A stretch of 64,000 nucleotides of DNA, taken from NCBI RefSeq assembly GCF_028372415.1, contig NC_092876.1, forward strand, positions 58,017,256 to 58,081,255, read 5' to 3'. The DNA comes from Notamacropus eugenii. Taxonomy: Eukaryota; Chordata; Mammalia; Diprotodontia; Macropodidae. A model generated the notes under the pieces. It had not been told where the DNA came from. It was given only the letters and a program-made list of their open reading frames with translations, and made no database searches. This document shows positions 22,090 to 33,329 of this stretch, in pieces; position 1 is the first letter of the stretch; each line of letters starts with the position of its first letter. The translations under genes and the position numbers were made by a program.

Positions 22090-22745
22090 TCCCTTGCCTG
22101 ATTCAGGTCTCCCTCTCTCACCTGGATACTCTCATGGGTCCCTCTGCCTCAAGGCCCTCCCATGTTAACCTGTCCCCTACTCAACTGCCAAAGTGACTCT
22201 CCTAACACTCAAGCTGGGTTACCCCCACTGTTCAGTGAGCCTCAGTGACTCCAGAATCAAATGGAACCCCCTGTGTTTGACATTCAAAACCCCTTCCTAC
22301 CTTTCCAATCTCCTTACATCTTACTCCTATCTGCATACTCTATAGTTCAGCTATGCTTACCTTCTTTCTTTTCCTCATCCAAGATCCTTCATCTCCCAAC
22401 TCCAAGCTTTTGTATTGGTTATCTCCCATGACTAAACTATTCTTCCCTCCTCCTCTTGGGCTCCTGGCTCCCCTTGGCTTCCTTCAAGACACAGCTCAAA
22501 TCCTACTTTCTCCAGACTCCCCTCCCCCATGCTAGTGCCTTCCCCTTGCAGAATACCTTCCATATTCTTTGTATATATCTTTACATACCTAGCTATTTCC
22601 ATGGTATCTCCCCTATTAGAATGTGAGCTCCTCAGGGGCAGAGACAATTAGTTGTTTTTGCCTTTCTTTGTATCCTCGGCACTTAGTACAGTGCCTGGCA
22701 CACAGTAAGTGCTTAATAAATGCTCATTGACTGACTGACTGCCTA
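22090..22745 (+). mobile_element. L2 LINE, 3' 650 bp
   Basis: Long L2 terminal section. It includes 'cttcaagacacagctcaaat', 'agaatgtgagctcctcaggg' and 'acagtgcctggcacacagta', and ends in TGACTGACTGACTG. Confidence 0.85.
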
Positions 22746-22749
22746 ATAT

Positions 22750-23015
22750 GGACCAACCACAGAAATTCCATACAGAAGGAAAGAAGTAGCAGAATGATTT
22801 CAGTCAAGGGAAGCCTTCTTTTCAAAGAGAGGACAAACGGGGATTATCTTCCAAAAGTGAGGAGAGAAGAAGGTGGGTGACCCAGCAGAAACCAAGACAT
22901 GAAGGCTAGCGTGAAGATTTGGTACAAGAAACCCTCTATGGAGAGGGGCTTGACTCCAATAGGGAGACCAAGTTTGGGGAAAGAGGGACATGAGGCTCGT
23001 GAGGCCCAGGGAGAC
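22750..23015. other. Unassigned intergenic sequence
   Basis: No repeat or gene recognised. Confidence 0.4.
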
Positions 23016-23019
23016 CAGA

Positions 23020-23965
23020 AAAATATTAAAATAATAATAAACAACTCCCACTTTTGCAATTTAAGGTTTGCAAAAGCACTTTCTTCACTAAGCCCACAGG
23101 TAAGTAGTGTCAGCATTATGATCCCCATTTTACAGATGAGAAGACTGAGACTCAGAGAAGTCATGAAATCTAGAGCTCAACGCAACCTTAGAGACCACCT
23201 AACCCAACCATTTCATTTTACATACAAGAAAACTGAAATGGTCTAGTCATTTTGGAAAGCCGTTTGGAATTAGGCTAAAAGGGTGACTGAACTGTAGATA
23301 CACTTTGACCCAGAGATCCCACGGTTGGGCACATACCCCCAAGGAAGTCAGAGACAGAAAGGCCCTCATGTATGCCACAATATTTAAAGAAATGGTTTTT
23401 GTAGTAGCCAAGAACTGGAAACAAAGTAAATACCCCTCAATTAGGGAATGGTTAAACAAGTCATGATCAGTGAGTTCTGGGAAATATCTGCCCTGTTATA
23501 AACAGTGTGAAAAGTTCAGATAAACATGGAAAAATGAGGAAGAACTAAGAAATAGGATACGCAATGACTGTAACAATGTACATGAAAAGAACAATATTGC
23601 GCAATTATAATGGCTATGGTTGGCCCTGAGAAAAGGGATGAGAAAAGGCATCTCCCTCCAAAGGTGGGGGAAGACAGTGGGTTATACTGCATGCACTGCC
23701 AGACTTGGTCGATGTGTTGATTTGTTAGTTTTGCTGAACTGATTCCCTCCCCCCCATTTTTTATTCATTGTTACAAAGAATGTCTTGTTCAGTAGGGGAG
23801 GGGGAGGGATATATTCAAAAATGAAGGTGATGTAAAAACAAAAATATGTCAATAAAACGTTTTTTAAAAAGAAAATTGAAGCCCAAGGAAGTTGTGACAT
23901 GCCCAAAGTCACATGGTTATTAAGTGGAAGATAGAAGGACTAAGTTTCTGGACTTGGAGTCTGGC
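23020..23965 (-). mobile_element. MIR-type SINE, split by an L1 insertion
   Basis: CCCATTTTACAGATGAGAAG occurs before the break, and after it the element resumes as 'gcccaaggaagttgtgacat' and 'ttattaagtggaag'. Confidence 0.75.
23238..23868 (+). mobile_element. L1 LINE, 5'-truncated insertion with target duplication
   Basis: A 631 bp insertion with the last part of L1 ORF2 and a 3' UTR ending 'gtcaataaaacg' and an A-rich tail. The flanks AAGAAAACTGAA (23226-23237) and AAGAAAATTGAA (23869-23880) are a 12 bp duplication with one mismatch. ORF2 codons for 'NRKQSKYPSI...W' remain readable but interrupted. Confidence 0.85.
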
Positions 23966-24454
23966 CTCTTCCCATCACTGTCGATGCTTCTTGCCTCTCT
24001 TGAGGGTGGGTGGAAGGGGAGTAAATTAGAAAGACAAGAAGCGGCCATTCTGGACCCCCTGTTCTCCAAGTCGACTGCTAATGTTTTCAGAAGAATGTCC
24101 TCATTTGGTCAGTGAATCTATGCATCAGATCCTCCCTTCCTGGGTCAAGACAGGCATGCCCTGGGTGGATCAGGAAGCATGCCTGCCCCCAATGGTGGTA
24201 CCACAATCCAGAGAGATTCCACCTGTTAGGCATGACTCTCCCCCAGTACCCATTGCTTTGAGATCTTCTCTCTTCCCCCTCTCTAAGCAAACTCCAAATA
24301 AGTAATACCCAGAAACACCTACTAATTAAATACCAAGCAATGCTCCTTATACCAGTTCACGATTTGACCATTCACATGTGCCAACATGGCAAGGAAGGGG
24401 CAGGATGGTATACTATGGTGATGCCATTAGAATAGAAGACAACTCAAATTCCGC

Positions 24455-24690
24455 TGTCTTCAGGAAGCCTTCTTGGTTTTCCCAGCTGGTAGGGACTTCC
24501 TTTTTTAGATCACCTTCCATCTACTCCATAATGTAGCTACCTGGCTACTTACTTACTTACTTACTTACTCCTCTATTCAAATGTAAAGGCAGAGATTATA
24601 TTTGTCTTTTTTTGTATGCTCAGCACTTTGCACACTACCTAGCACACAGTAAGCAGTTAATTAATGCTTATTGACTGTCTTACTGAAGGA
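24455..24690 (+). mobile_element. L2 LINE 3' end with internal (CTTA)n
   Basis: 'caggaagccttcttggtttt' to 'cagtaagcagttaattaatg'. A (CTTA)n run occupies 24543-24568. Confidence 0.75.
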
Positions 24691-24789
24691 AGAGGCTGTC
24701 TCACTTTTATTTTTGTATACCCAGGCTACTGGGTATGGTTCAGCACATAGTAGGCACTAAGTGTGTGTTCATTAATTTGAGAGGAATGT

Positions 24790-24972
24790 AATTTAGTGAA
24801 AAGAACACTGAATTTGATGTGAGATGATCATGGTTTAAATTTCATCTTTGCCACTTACTACCTTTGAGAGAGTCACCTCTACCTTCTGTCCCTCGGTCTC
24901 TTCATTTATAAAATCAGAGGGTTGGAATAAATGCATTATAAGGTGCCTTCCAACTCTATATCGATGATTTGG
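24790..24972 (+). mobile_element. CORE SINE
   Basis: 'tcttcatttataaaatcaga' core and 'gccttccaactctatatcga' end. Confidence 0.7.
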
Positions 24973-24989
24973 GCATCACATTTTGAGTC

Positions 24990-25145
24990 AACATGCCTGG
25001 CAACAAGTCCCAGCTCATCCACTTACTACCTGCATAGCCTTGGACAAGACTGATCTCCTCTCGGGGTCTCAGTTTCCTTTTCTGTAAAATGAGGGGGTCG
25101 GTTTAGATGAGGTATAAGGTCCCTTTCAAATCTGAGTCCTTATAT
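24990..25145 (+). mobile_element. CORE SINE
   Basis: 'ctcagtttccttttctgtaa' and 'ggtccctttcaaatctgagt'. Confidence 0.75.
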
Positions 25146-25419
25146 GGGCCTCCTAATCCTCATCCATGGCTTCCAGATGCTCAGCCACTTGTCAGATGAC
25201 CTGCCCATTCAGATGACCTGTGTAATCCAACTTCTAGGCCATGGTCCAATCAACTGTGCTGATCTGCCTGACTGCATCCTTATGGAGAGAATGCATTTTT
25301 AATTTATGGTCTGAGTTGGATTTGAGGTCACCAAAAAGCCTAAAAATGCCTTGGCATGACTCAGTAGGAATGAAAAACACAGCGTCAGCATGAAATCCAT
25401 TATCCTCTGCCCCAATTGG

Positions 25420-26010
25420 ATCCACCTGAAATACACCATTTAGTTCTAGGTAGCACATGTAGAAGGTCACAAACAAGCTTGAGAGCCCCCAGAGGAGGGT
25501 GACCATGATAATGCAAGGCCTCAAGGCCACACTGCATGAGGATGGTTGAAAGGATTGTTGCTGTTGTGCTTTTCCTTCATTTTTGAAGAGGACCATGACA
25601 TCAGAGAGATGATGACATGACTTGCACTTGACTATGTTTTGAGTGAGGGAGAGCTGTGCAAGGTCACCAGCTTCACTTTCTTCTCCTGAGCCATCTAGAT
25701 CCAGTGACCAGATATTCATCAGGATGACTGGAGATGGTCTAGGATGAAATGGGAGGCCTTGGTCTCTTTGGCTGAAGGGATTAAAGTTTTCTGGAAAGAA
25801 GAAGAGATTTGAGGGCAAGGCAGAGAGAAGTGAGAACAATCTTTAAGTATTTGAAAATATAAGAGGGATCTGACTTCTGCTTGGTCCTAGAGCAGAACTA
25901 GGAACAATGGGTAGAGGAAACAGCAATTTAGGATGGATGTCAGGAAGAACTTTTTAACAAAGTTCTGCCAAAACCTTAAAGACCTGCATAAATGGTACAA
26001 TTGTCATTTC
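25420..26010 (+). mobile_element. CR1/L3 LINE, ORF2 C-terminal fragment, split by a SINE
   Basis: 'cagaggagggtgaccatgat' and 'ttaagtatttgaaaatataa' fit the conserved CR1 ORF2 end. The short frame MDVRKNFL near 25933 corresponds to the family's RKNFF motif. The frame is broken. A SINE lies inside at 25557-25772. Confidence 0.7.
25557..25772 (-). mobile_element. SINE with RTE-type tail, with target duplication
   Basis: Reverse SINE tail starting GTTGCTGTTGTGCTTTTCCT with 'atgacatcagagagatgatg'. It is flanked by TGAAAGGATT (25547-25556) and TGAAGGGATT (25773-25782). The tRNA head is missing, so it is 5' truncated. A long minus-strand frame over this place is a translation of the SINE and its neighbour. 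Confidence 0.85.
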
Positions 26011-26284
26011 TTGTCAAAATACCTACTCGTCTCTGGTCTTAGTGAGTTTGGGGTCATTTGGTATTTCTGGTCTACCTTTCTCAGCCCCCCCCCCCCACTC
26101 CCTGCCCCCGCATCCTCCTTTCTTCTGCCTTTCTCTCTCTGCACATAGTACATAGGGAACTTGAAACCAGAAGCACTAGATTCAGTGCCAGTAATGATTT
26201 CTCAAATGACTACAAAGGAGATTTCTCCTAGTCAAGAAGTACAAGTATTATGCTCATATACATGAAGAAGCTGTGGCCCAGAGA

Positions 26285-26490
26285 GGTTTAGTAATGTAGG
26301 ATCATAGATCTAAAGCTGAAATGAACCTCAGAAGCCAACCTCTTCATGTTACAGATGAGAAACTGAGTGCCAGGGAGACAGAGTTTTGCGCAAATTCTTA
26401 CAGATCGTAAGCATCAGAGACAGGATTTGAATCCAGGTCCTCTGAGTCCAAAGCCATTGAGTGTCCTTTCCACCACATCATACTGTGACT
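26285..26490 (-). mobile_element. CORE SINE
   Basis: 'ggatcatagatctaaagctg', 'atgttacagatgagaaactg' and 'aggatttgaatccaggtcct'. Confidence 0.8.
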
Positions 26491-26654
26491 TAACCCTGGT
26501 TCCATAGGAACTATCAGACCCAATATATATTGAGTTGGTTTTGGATGGGCCTGTGATTTAAGTGTTATTAGGCTTCCCAAGGAGACTGCCTCCACTACTA
26601 ATCCAGATGGTCAATTGCTTTGTAATATATTGTCTTAGAAAGTTGCCTGGGCTA

Positions 26655-26775
26655 CTGTGAAGGTAAGTTACTTGTCCAAGGTCACCTAGCCAGAAGGAAA
26701 TCAAACTTGAAGCCAGGTCTTTCTTCCTTACCTGTCTTCTTACCTGGTTATATCACACCATCTTGTTGCTTGGTT
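26655..26775 (-). mobile_element. SINE, tRNA-side part
   Basis: 'gttacttgtccaaggtcacc' and 'cttgaagccaggtctttctt'. Confidence 0.6.
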
Positions 26776-26784
26776 GAGTTTGGA

Positions 26785-26985
26785 TTTAGAATTGGAAAGG
26801 ACCTTCAAGATCACCCAGCCCAGTTTTACAGAGAGGGAAACTGAGGCCTAGAGAAATAAAATGACTTTCATACAGATAAATATCAGAGTTACCACTTAAA
26901 TTCAGGTCCTCTAACTCCAAATGATGCCTTTCAAGGGTCCTGCCAACTCAGAGAGTCTGTGATTCTGTGACAACCCCACAAGACT
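26785..26985 (-). mobile_element. CORE SINE
   Basis: 'attggaaaggaccttcaaga', TTTTACAGAGAGGGAAACTG. Confidence 0.7.
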
Positions 26986-26989
26986 ACCC

Positions 26990-27860
26990 TCCCCCTCCCA
27001 CCTACTTCCTTCTTCCCCAACATCAGGCGTTGGTTCTTTCTGTGAGCTGTTGGCACCCTCTGCTGCCTGGTAGCAGGATTGCTTCAGCCCCCAGAAGCCA
27101 GCCCTTTTCCTCACAGAAATAAAATGATTCTTCCCTCTTCTTCCCTTAATGGAGGAAAGCCCATGTAGGCATGAAATTGGAATTGCTTTGGCCTATTAAC
27201 AGCTTGGTTGTTGGGCTCCACTGACCCCTGAAGTACATTAATATCTCAGCGGCAAGTGGGTGAACTGCAGTAAATGGTGTGGGACTTTCCCAAGGAGAAG
27301 ACAGACACCCTGCTTGGCCTGACATGGCTGCTGGAAATTCGGGGCTGACTCAGTACCTGAGATGCAAAGAGAGAACTCCTTAAATTGGCTGAGCCATCTC
27401 AGGGGATGAAGAAAAGACAAAAGACGAGAGTGAGGGAAAGGTAGCATAGGACATGCATCAAAATGAACCTTGACACTCTCCTTTGGAGTCAAAGGAATCT
27501 TGCATCTGCCACTTGAGAAGCTGTGTGACTGAGCAACTCCATTGCCCTCTCCTGGCTTTTAGTTGCTCGTCTATAAAGTAGATGAATTCGACTACATGGT
27601 CTCAAAGATACCATAGGAAAAGAAATTGTCCAAAGTCAGGCAAAACTGGGATCTGAATCTGGTGCTTCTGGATTCAAGTTCCCTTTTTACTACATGGAGA
27701 GAGAGAGAAGAAAGGAGGGTGCAGGGCAGAGAATGGTAGACCAGAAATACAAATTCCCTAAGACACCAGACACAGGTAGGTACTTTGACAAGAAATGAGC
27801 ACAAACTCCTATGAAAATTTTAACCACAGCTGTAAATGGTTAATAATCCGCTCACTTTTT
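26990..27860. other. Unassigned intergenic sequence
   Basis: Apart from short SINE remnants (around 27500-27700) I see no gene or element. Confidence 0.4.
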
Positions 27861-27864
27861 CCCA

Positions 27865-28060
27865 GCACTTAATGGTTTTCACATCCACCTTTGGAGGTTT
27901 ATAATATCTCTGTTATTCCCATTTTGCCACTGTGGAAACTGAAGCCCAAAAAAGGGCAAATATCCTTGCCCAAAGCCACACAAAAATAGGTGGTAAATCC
28001 AGAAAAATCCAGATCATAGGCTCGAAGAGTCAGAAAGAACCTCTGAGCCATCATTTTACA
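27865..28060 (-). mobile_element. MIR-type SINE, degraded
   Basis: 'cccattttgccactgtggaa' core and a worn tRNA side. Confidence 0.5.
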
Positions 28061-28064
28061 GTCA

Positions 28065-28235
28065 GTCATTAAGTAATTATTAAGGACCTACTATGTGCCA
28101 GGCACTGCAGGAACAAAAAGAGGCAGAAAATAGTCCCTACCCTCAAGAATCTTATAACCTAATGGAGGAGACGACATGCAAACAGCTTATGTACAAACAA
28201 GCTATATGAAGATAAATTGGAAATAATGCACAGAG
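28065..28235 (-). mobile_element. L2 LINE 3' end
   Basis: 'tattaaggacctactatgtg' to 'gcttatgtacaaacaagcta'. Confidence 0.8.
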
Positions 28236-28429
28236 GGAAGTCACTACTCAGCATCATCATCCTAGCTAGCATTTATATAGTACCTACTGTGTGCCAGGCA
28301 CTGGATTAAGTGCCGTACAAATACTATCATTTGTTCGTCACAACAACCTTGCGAAATAGATGCTATTAAATCAGAGGATAAAAGAGTTCTATTTTGGTCA
28401 TCTCATTAGCTCTCATGGGTCCAGTTATC

Positions 28430-29400
28430 TCTATGCAGGTGAGTCCCAGATCTATGTATCTGGTCCTAACTTCTCTCTGAGCCTTTGTCTTGAATCACAA
28501 ACCACCTACTGGATATCTCAAACATAACACACCCAAAATTCTCCTCTCCTCTTCTTCCTCCTCAAGAGTCTCCCTTCTTCCCAGCTTCTATTTTCTTCTC
28601 CTCAAGAGTCTCCCTTCTTCCCAGCTTCTATTTGATCACTATCTTCCCAGTCACCCAAACTTGCAGACATCGAGTCATCTTCAGTTCCACACTCACACAC
28701 ACCTCACATCTAACATACTACCAAACTCTCCTTTCTTTTGACTCTGCCACCATCCCTGTGCTGACCCTCATCACCTTACACTTGGACTATGACCATAGCC
28801 TGCTAGGGGTCTGCCTGCCTCAAGTCTCCCCTCTCTAATCCATCCTCCATTCAGCTGCCAGAGTGGATCTTCCTAAAATCTAGGCTTGACTACATCCCTC
28901 CTCTGTCAATAAACTCCAGTGGTTTCCTGTTGCCTCCAGATCGAAGTTCAAATCCTCTGCTTGCCCTTCCCCACGTGGCCCTTTCCTACCTTTTCAGGCT
29001 TCTTTTGCTTCACTGTCCTCCACCAACTCAGTGGTCCAGTAACTCTGGCCTCCAGCCACCATCTCTTCACTGTGCATTTACTCTCACTGTCCCCCCATGC
29101 CCAAAATCTTCTCCTTTCACACCTTCACCTCCCAGGTACCCTGGGTCCCTTCAAGACTCAGCTCAAATCCCACCTTCCATAGGCAGCCTTTCCTATCCTC
29201 TTCTCCAACAGCATACACATACTACTGGTCCCTTTCCCACTCAGATTAACTTCTGATTACACTGTATGTACAGAATGTTCAATGCAGTTAGAATAGAAGC
29301 TTTTTGTGGGCAGGGACTGTATTTTTTGCCTCCAATTAATGCCCAGTGTTTAGCTCAGTCCCTGGCCTTTTGTACATGCATGTTGAATGACTCCAGAGCT
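28430..29400 (+). mobile_element. L2 LINE, 3' 970 bp
   Basis: Longest L2 copy here. Landmarks are 'ctactggatatctcaaacat', 'cttggactatgaccatagcc', 'ccattcagctgccagagtgg' and 'cttcaagactcagctcaaat'. A short direct duplication (CTCAAGAGTCTCCCTTCTTC) occurs twice at about 28560-28630. Confidence 0.85.
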
Positions 29401-29900
29401 AGTGTGCTCTCCTGGTCCTCTGACTCCAACTCCCGTGCCAGACACCTTCCCCAGTCACTCTGGTGGGTGCATCTAAAGGAAAGAGAAGGGGAAGGGGACC
29501 AGATTAAAGACAGATCTGATGTAAAGAAAGAAGAATTCTAGGAAGTAGCCCCAGGAACTTCATATCCAAACTGAGAGACAAGGAAAGCTTGTAGAAATCC
29601 TTCAGGACTTCCAGTAGTCAGTGAGTCTTGAGACCAGGATTTTCCTGATTGACAAGGCAGACTCTCAGGGAAAAGGTCTTCAGAAGCAAGCAGAGGAGCA
29701 AAAGATGGGACAGCATCATGGTCTGACTTCTTGTGTGGAGGTTTTCCCAAAACTCTCCTCTGGCCTATAGCAAAGACTCTCTAAAGGGAGATGGGGAAGG
29801 AAATCTTGAGAAAGGTTAGTTGACCTAAAATGTACTTGCTCCAGGAAAATAACAACCTTCACGAAAGATATTCTCTGTTCTTTCTCTCTGTGTCTTTTTT
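29400..29900. other. Unassigned intergenic sequence
   Basis: No repeat or gene recognised. Confidence 0.4.
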
Positions 29901-29904
29901 TTGC

Positions 29905-30016
29905 AAAGCAATCATGGTTAAGTGACTCACCCAGGGTCACACAGCTATGTGTCAAGTGTCTGAGGCTGAATTTGAACTCGGGTTCTCCTGACTCCACTGT
30001 ACCACCTAGCTGCACT
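29905..30016 (-). mobile_element. tRNA-type SINE head
   Basis: 'gtgactcacccagggtcaca' through 'gtaccacctagctgca'. Confidence 0.8.
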
Positions 30017-30654
30017 CTTCCCTCTGTTCTTGAAATCAGCTAAAAAATAAAGATTTTCCCCCATCTCTGACATCTTCAGTCTTCTCAGATGAGATGGGGC
30101 TCTGTGGTTTAATCCAGTGACCAGGACAAACAGACAGAAAGGACATTCCCTCTTCTACTCTTTTGGAATTAGCAAAGCCTACTTGGTCCAAATATGGACA
30201 GGACTGTTGTTGACAATAACCTGCCTTTGGCCATCCTGAGGAAGCCCACCCTGGCCTTTCCTTCAAAGAAGGAGGAGCTAGAACCTATCCCAGAAACACC
30301 TCATTGAGCCAGAGACCTGGAACTCCATGAACACCCTCCCTGTCCAGGAATCCCTAGCTCTTCTATCTGGGGCCACAGGACCTAGAAGATGAGTGGCATT
30401 TTGATGAGAGAGGGGACATGGTTTAGAAATCCAGGACCTAAGACACTAGGTCCTAGAGACACAAAGGTAATCTCATCTGCCGCCTTTGTCATGTATTTGA
30501 TATATGAACTTCAGTTCCTCCCTCACTCCCTTGGGAAATTTGAAGAGGATAAATCCTACTCACTACCTGCTCCCTGGACCAACTGTGAGAATTTCTTATA
30601 GGGCATGTAAAAAAAATTTGGTTTGAGCCTCTTGGGGCAAAAGGTCAGAGAAAT

Positions 30655-31345
30655 TTCAAGCATTTAGATTATAAAAGTTTTCTTAGGGGCAAGGGGGCCT
30701 CTCAGTACCAGATCTCAAAACAATTTGTTGCTGGTTAAGAAATAGGTCTGTCAATGGAACAGATGAGGTATGCACTGTAGTACAGATTATATGCTTTTTT
30801 AAGGGGGTTTATTCTGTGAAGTTTGGATTCAGTCAAAGGTCCACACTTGAGGACCTAGAGGGTCACATGTGGCCTTGAACCTGCAGATTAGGAACCTGCA
30901 GATTCCTCACCCCTGCGCTATACAGAAGCAAAAGAGCACAGTATGGACTCAAAGATCCCAGCTCTTAGGGTAAGAATTCATTTTTTGATAAAAAAAACTC
31001 TTGGGAAAACTAGAAACCAGACCGGTAGAAACTAAGTAGAAGCCAGCTTCTCAAGCCATATGCCAAGGTAAGCTTGAGTGAGTATATGATTTGGACAGGG
31101 TAATATCCTTAAAAAATTAGAGAGGTAAGGAAGAAAATATCCATTAGATTTACGGATAGGGAAAGAGTTTGTGATCAAATAAAGGACAGAGAAGAAAACA
31201 TAAGCAAAATGGACAGTTTTGACTACCTAAAATTGAAGTCTTTTTTCTCCACAAACAAAAGCATCTTAGTTAAAGTTAAAAGAGAAGTAGATAAATGATG
31301 GGAAAAAATCTTGGCAGCAAGTTTCCCTGATATAGATTCTATTTA
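30655..31345 (+). mobile_element. L1 LINE ORF2 fragment, split by a MITE
   Basis: 'ggcctctcagtaccagatct' corresponds to the L1 GGL(S/G)VPDLK motif. The later part 'aattcattttttgataaaaa' through 'ttggcagcaagtttccctga' matches marsupial L1 ORF2 downstream of it. Frames are broken. Confidence 0.75.
30790..30917. mobile_element. hAT miniature element (MITE), copy 3, one end missing
   Basis: 'ttctgtgaagtttggattca', 'aggacctagagggtcacatg' and the end 'gattcctcacccctg' match the other MITE copies. The first TIR is lost. Confidence 0.75.
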
Positions 31346-33328
31346 TTTTTTTAAATGCTATTTTATTTATTTTCCCAATTACATGTCGAGATGATTTTTA
31401 GTATTCTTTTTTACAAGACTTTGATTTCCAAATTTTTCTCCCTCCCTCCCCTAAAATGGTAGGCAATTTGATAAAGGTTATATATGTGCTATCACGTCAA
31501 ACATATTTCTGTATTAGTCACAATTGTGAAAGAAGAAACAGATCAGAAAGAAAAAACACACACACACAAAAAGAAAAAAGTAAGTGAAAAAGTATGTTTT
31601 AATCTACATTCAGAATCCATCAGACCTTTATCTGCATGTGGATAGCATTTTCCTGCCTCAGTCTTTTCTACTTGTCTTGGATCTTTGGGTTCCTTAGAAG
31701 ATTTGAGTCATCCAGAGTTAATCATCCCACAATATTACTGATATTGTGTATAATGTTTTCCTGGTTCTGCTCATCTCACTTTGCATCAGTTCATACAAGT
31801 CTTTCCAGATTTTTCTGAAATGTACCTCTTCATCATTTCTTATAGCACAATAGCATTCCATTACATTCATATACCACAACTTGTTCAACCATTCCCCAAT
31901 GGATGGGCATCTCCTCAATTTCCAATATTTTACCACTACAAAAAGGGCTGCTATAAATAGTTTTGCACATGTAGGTCCTCTTCCCCTTTTTTATCTTTTT
32001 GGGATGCAGACCTAGACATGGTATTGCTAGATCAAAGAGTATGTATAGTTTGGTTGTCCTTTGGACATAGTTTCAAAATGCCCTCTAGAATGGTTGGATC
32101 ATTTCATAACTCCACCAACAATGCATTAGGGTCTCAAATTTCCCACATCTTCTCCAACATTTATCATTTTCACTTTCTGCTATATTAGTCAATCTGATAA
32201 GTAGAAGGTGGTACTTATGAGTTATTTTAATTTTTATTTCTCTAAAATAGTGTTTTAAAGCATTTTTTAGTATGACTGTAGATAGTTGATTTCTTCATCT
32301 GAAAACTTCCTGTTCATATCCTTTGACCATTTAACAATTGGGGAATGACTTGAATTCTTTTAAATTTTACTCAGTTCTCTATGTATTTGAGAAATTAGGC
32401 CTTTATCAGAGACACTTGTGATAAAGATTGTTTCCTAGCTTTCTATTTTCCTTATAATTTTGGTTACCTTGGTTTTGTTCTTACAAAAGCTTTTTATTTT
32501 AATATACCAAAAATTATCTATTCTATACTTTGTAATGCTCTCTGTCTCTTATTTGGTCACAAATTCTTCACTTCTTCATAGATGTGACAGGTAGACTATT
32601 TCTTGCTCTCTTACTTTGCTTATGGTATCACCCTTTACGTCTAAATCATATATCCATCTTGACCTTATCTTTGCATATGGTGTGAGATGTTGGTCTATGC
32701 CTAGTTTGTGCCCTATTGTTTTCCAGTTTTCCCGGTGGTTTTTGTCAAATAGTGAGTTCTTATCCCAAAGGTTGTGGTCTTTTGAGTTTATCAAACATTT
32801 GGTTATTATGGTCATTGACTACTATGTCTCGTGTACCTAATCTTCTCCAATGATCCACCACTCTATTTCTTAGCCAGTACCAAATAGTTTTGGTGATTAC
32901 TGCTTTATAATATAGTTTGACATCTGATATGCTAGACCACCTTCCTTTATATTTTTTCATTGATTTTCTTGGTATTCTTGACCTTTTGATCTTCCAGATG
33001 AATTTTGCTATTATTTTTTCTAAGTCTATAAAATAAATTTTTAGTAATTTGATTGGCATGGCACCAAATAAGTAGATTAATTTAGGTAGGATTGTCATTT
33101 TTATTACATTGCTTTGGCCTACCCATAAGCAATTTATATTTTTCCATTTGTTTAGGTCTGACTTTATTTGTGTGAAAAGTGTTTCGTTATCATGTTCATA
33201 TAGTTCCTGGGTTTGTCTTGGCAGGTAGGTTCCCAGGTATTTTATACCGTTTGCAGTTATTTTAAATAGGATTTACATTTCTATCTCTTGCTGTTGGGCT
33301 TTGTTGGTCATATAAAGAAATGCTGATG
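31346..33328 (-). mobile_element. L1 LINE, 5'-truncated, about 2 kb
   Basis: Read on the minus strand it holds the C-terminal third of L1 ORF2 and the 3' UTR. Peptides such as MPIKLLKIYFIDLEK, KFIWKIKRSRIPRKS, LYYKAVITKTIWYWL and CPSIGEWLNKLWYMN are in the L1 order. Frames are interrupted many times, so it is inactive. Confidence 0.9.
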
Positions 33329-33329
33329 G

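Noticed and set aside
25234-25839. 201-residue minus-strand frame
   Set aside because: Its middle is a translated RTE-tailed SINE and its ends are CR1/L3 sequence and flanking DNA.
31718-33098. Minus-strand frames as a novel gene
   Set aside because: They are L1 ORF2 C-terminal pieces in the right order.
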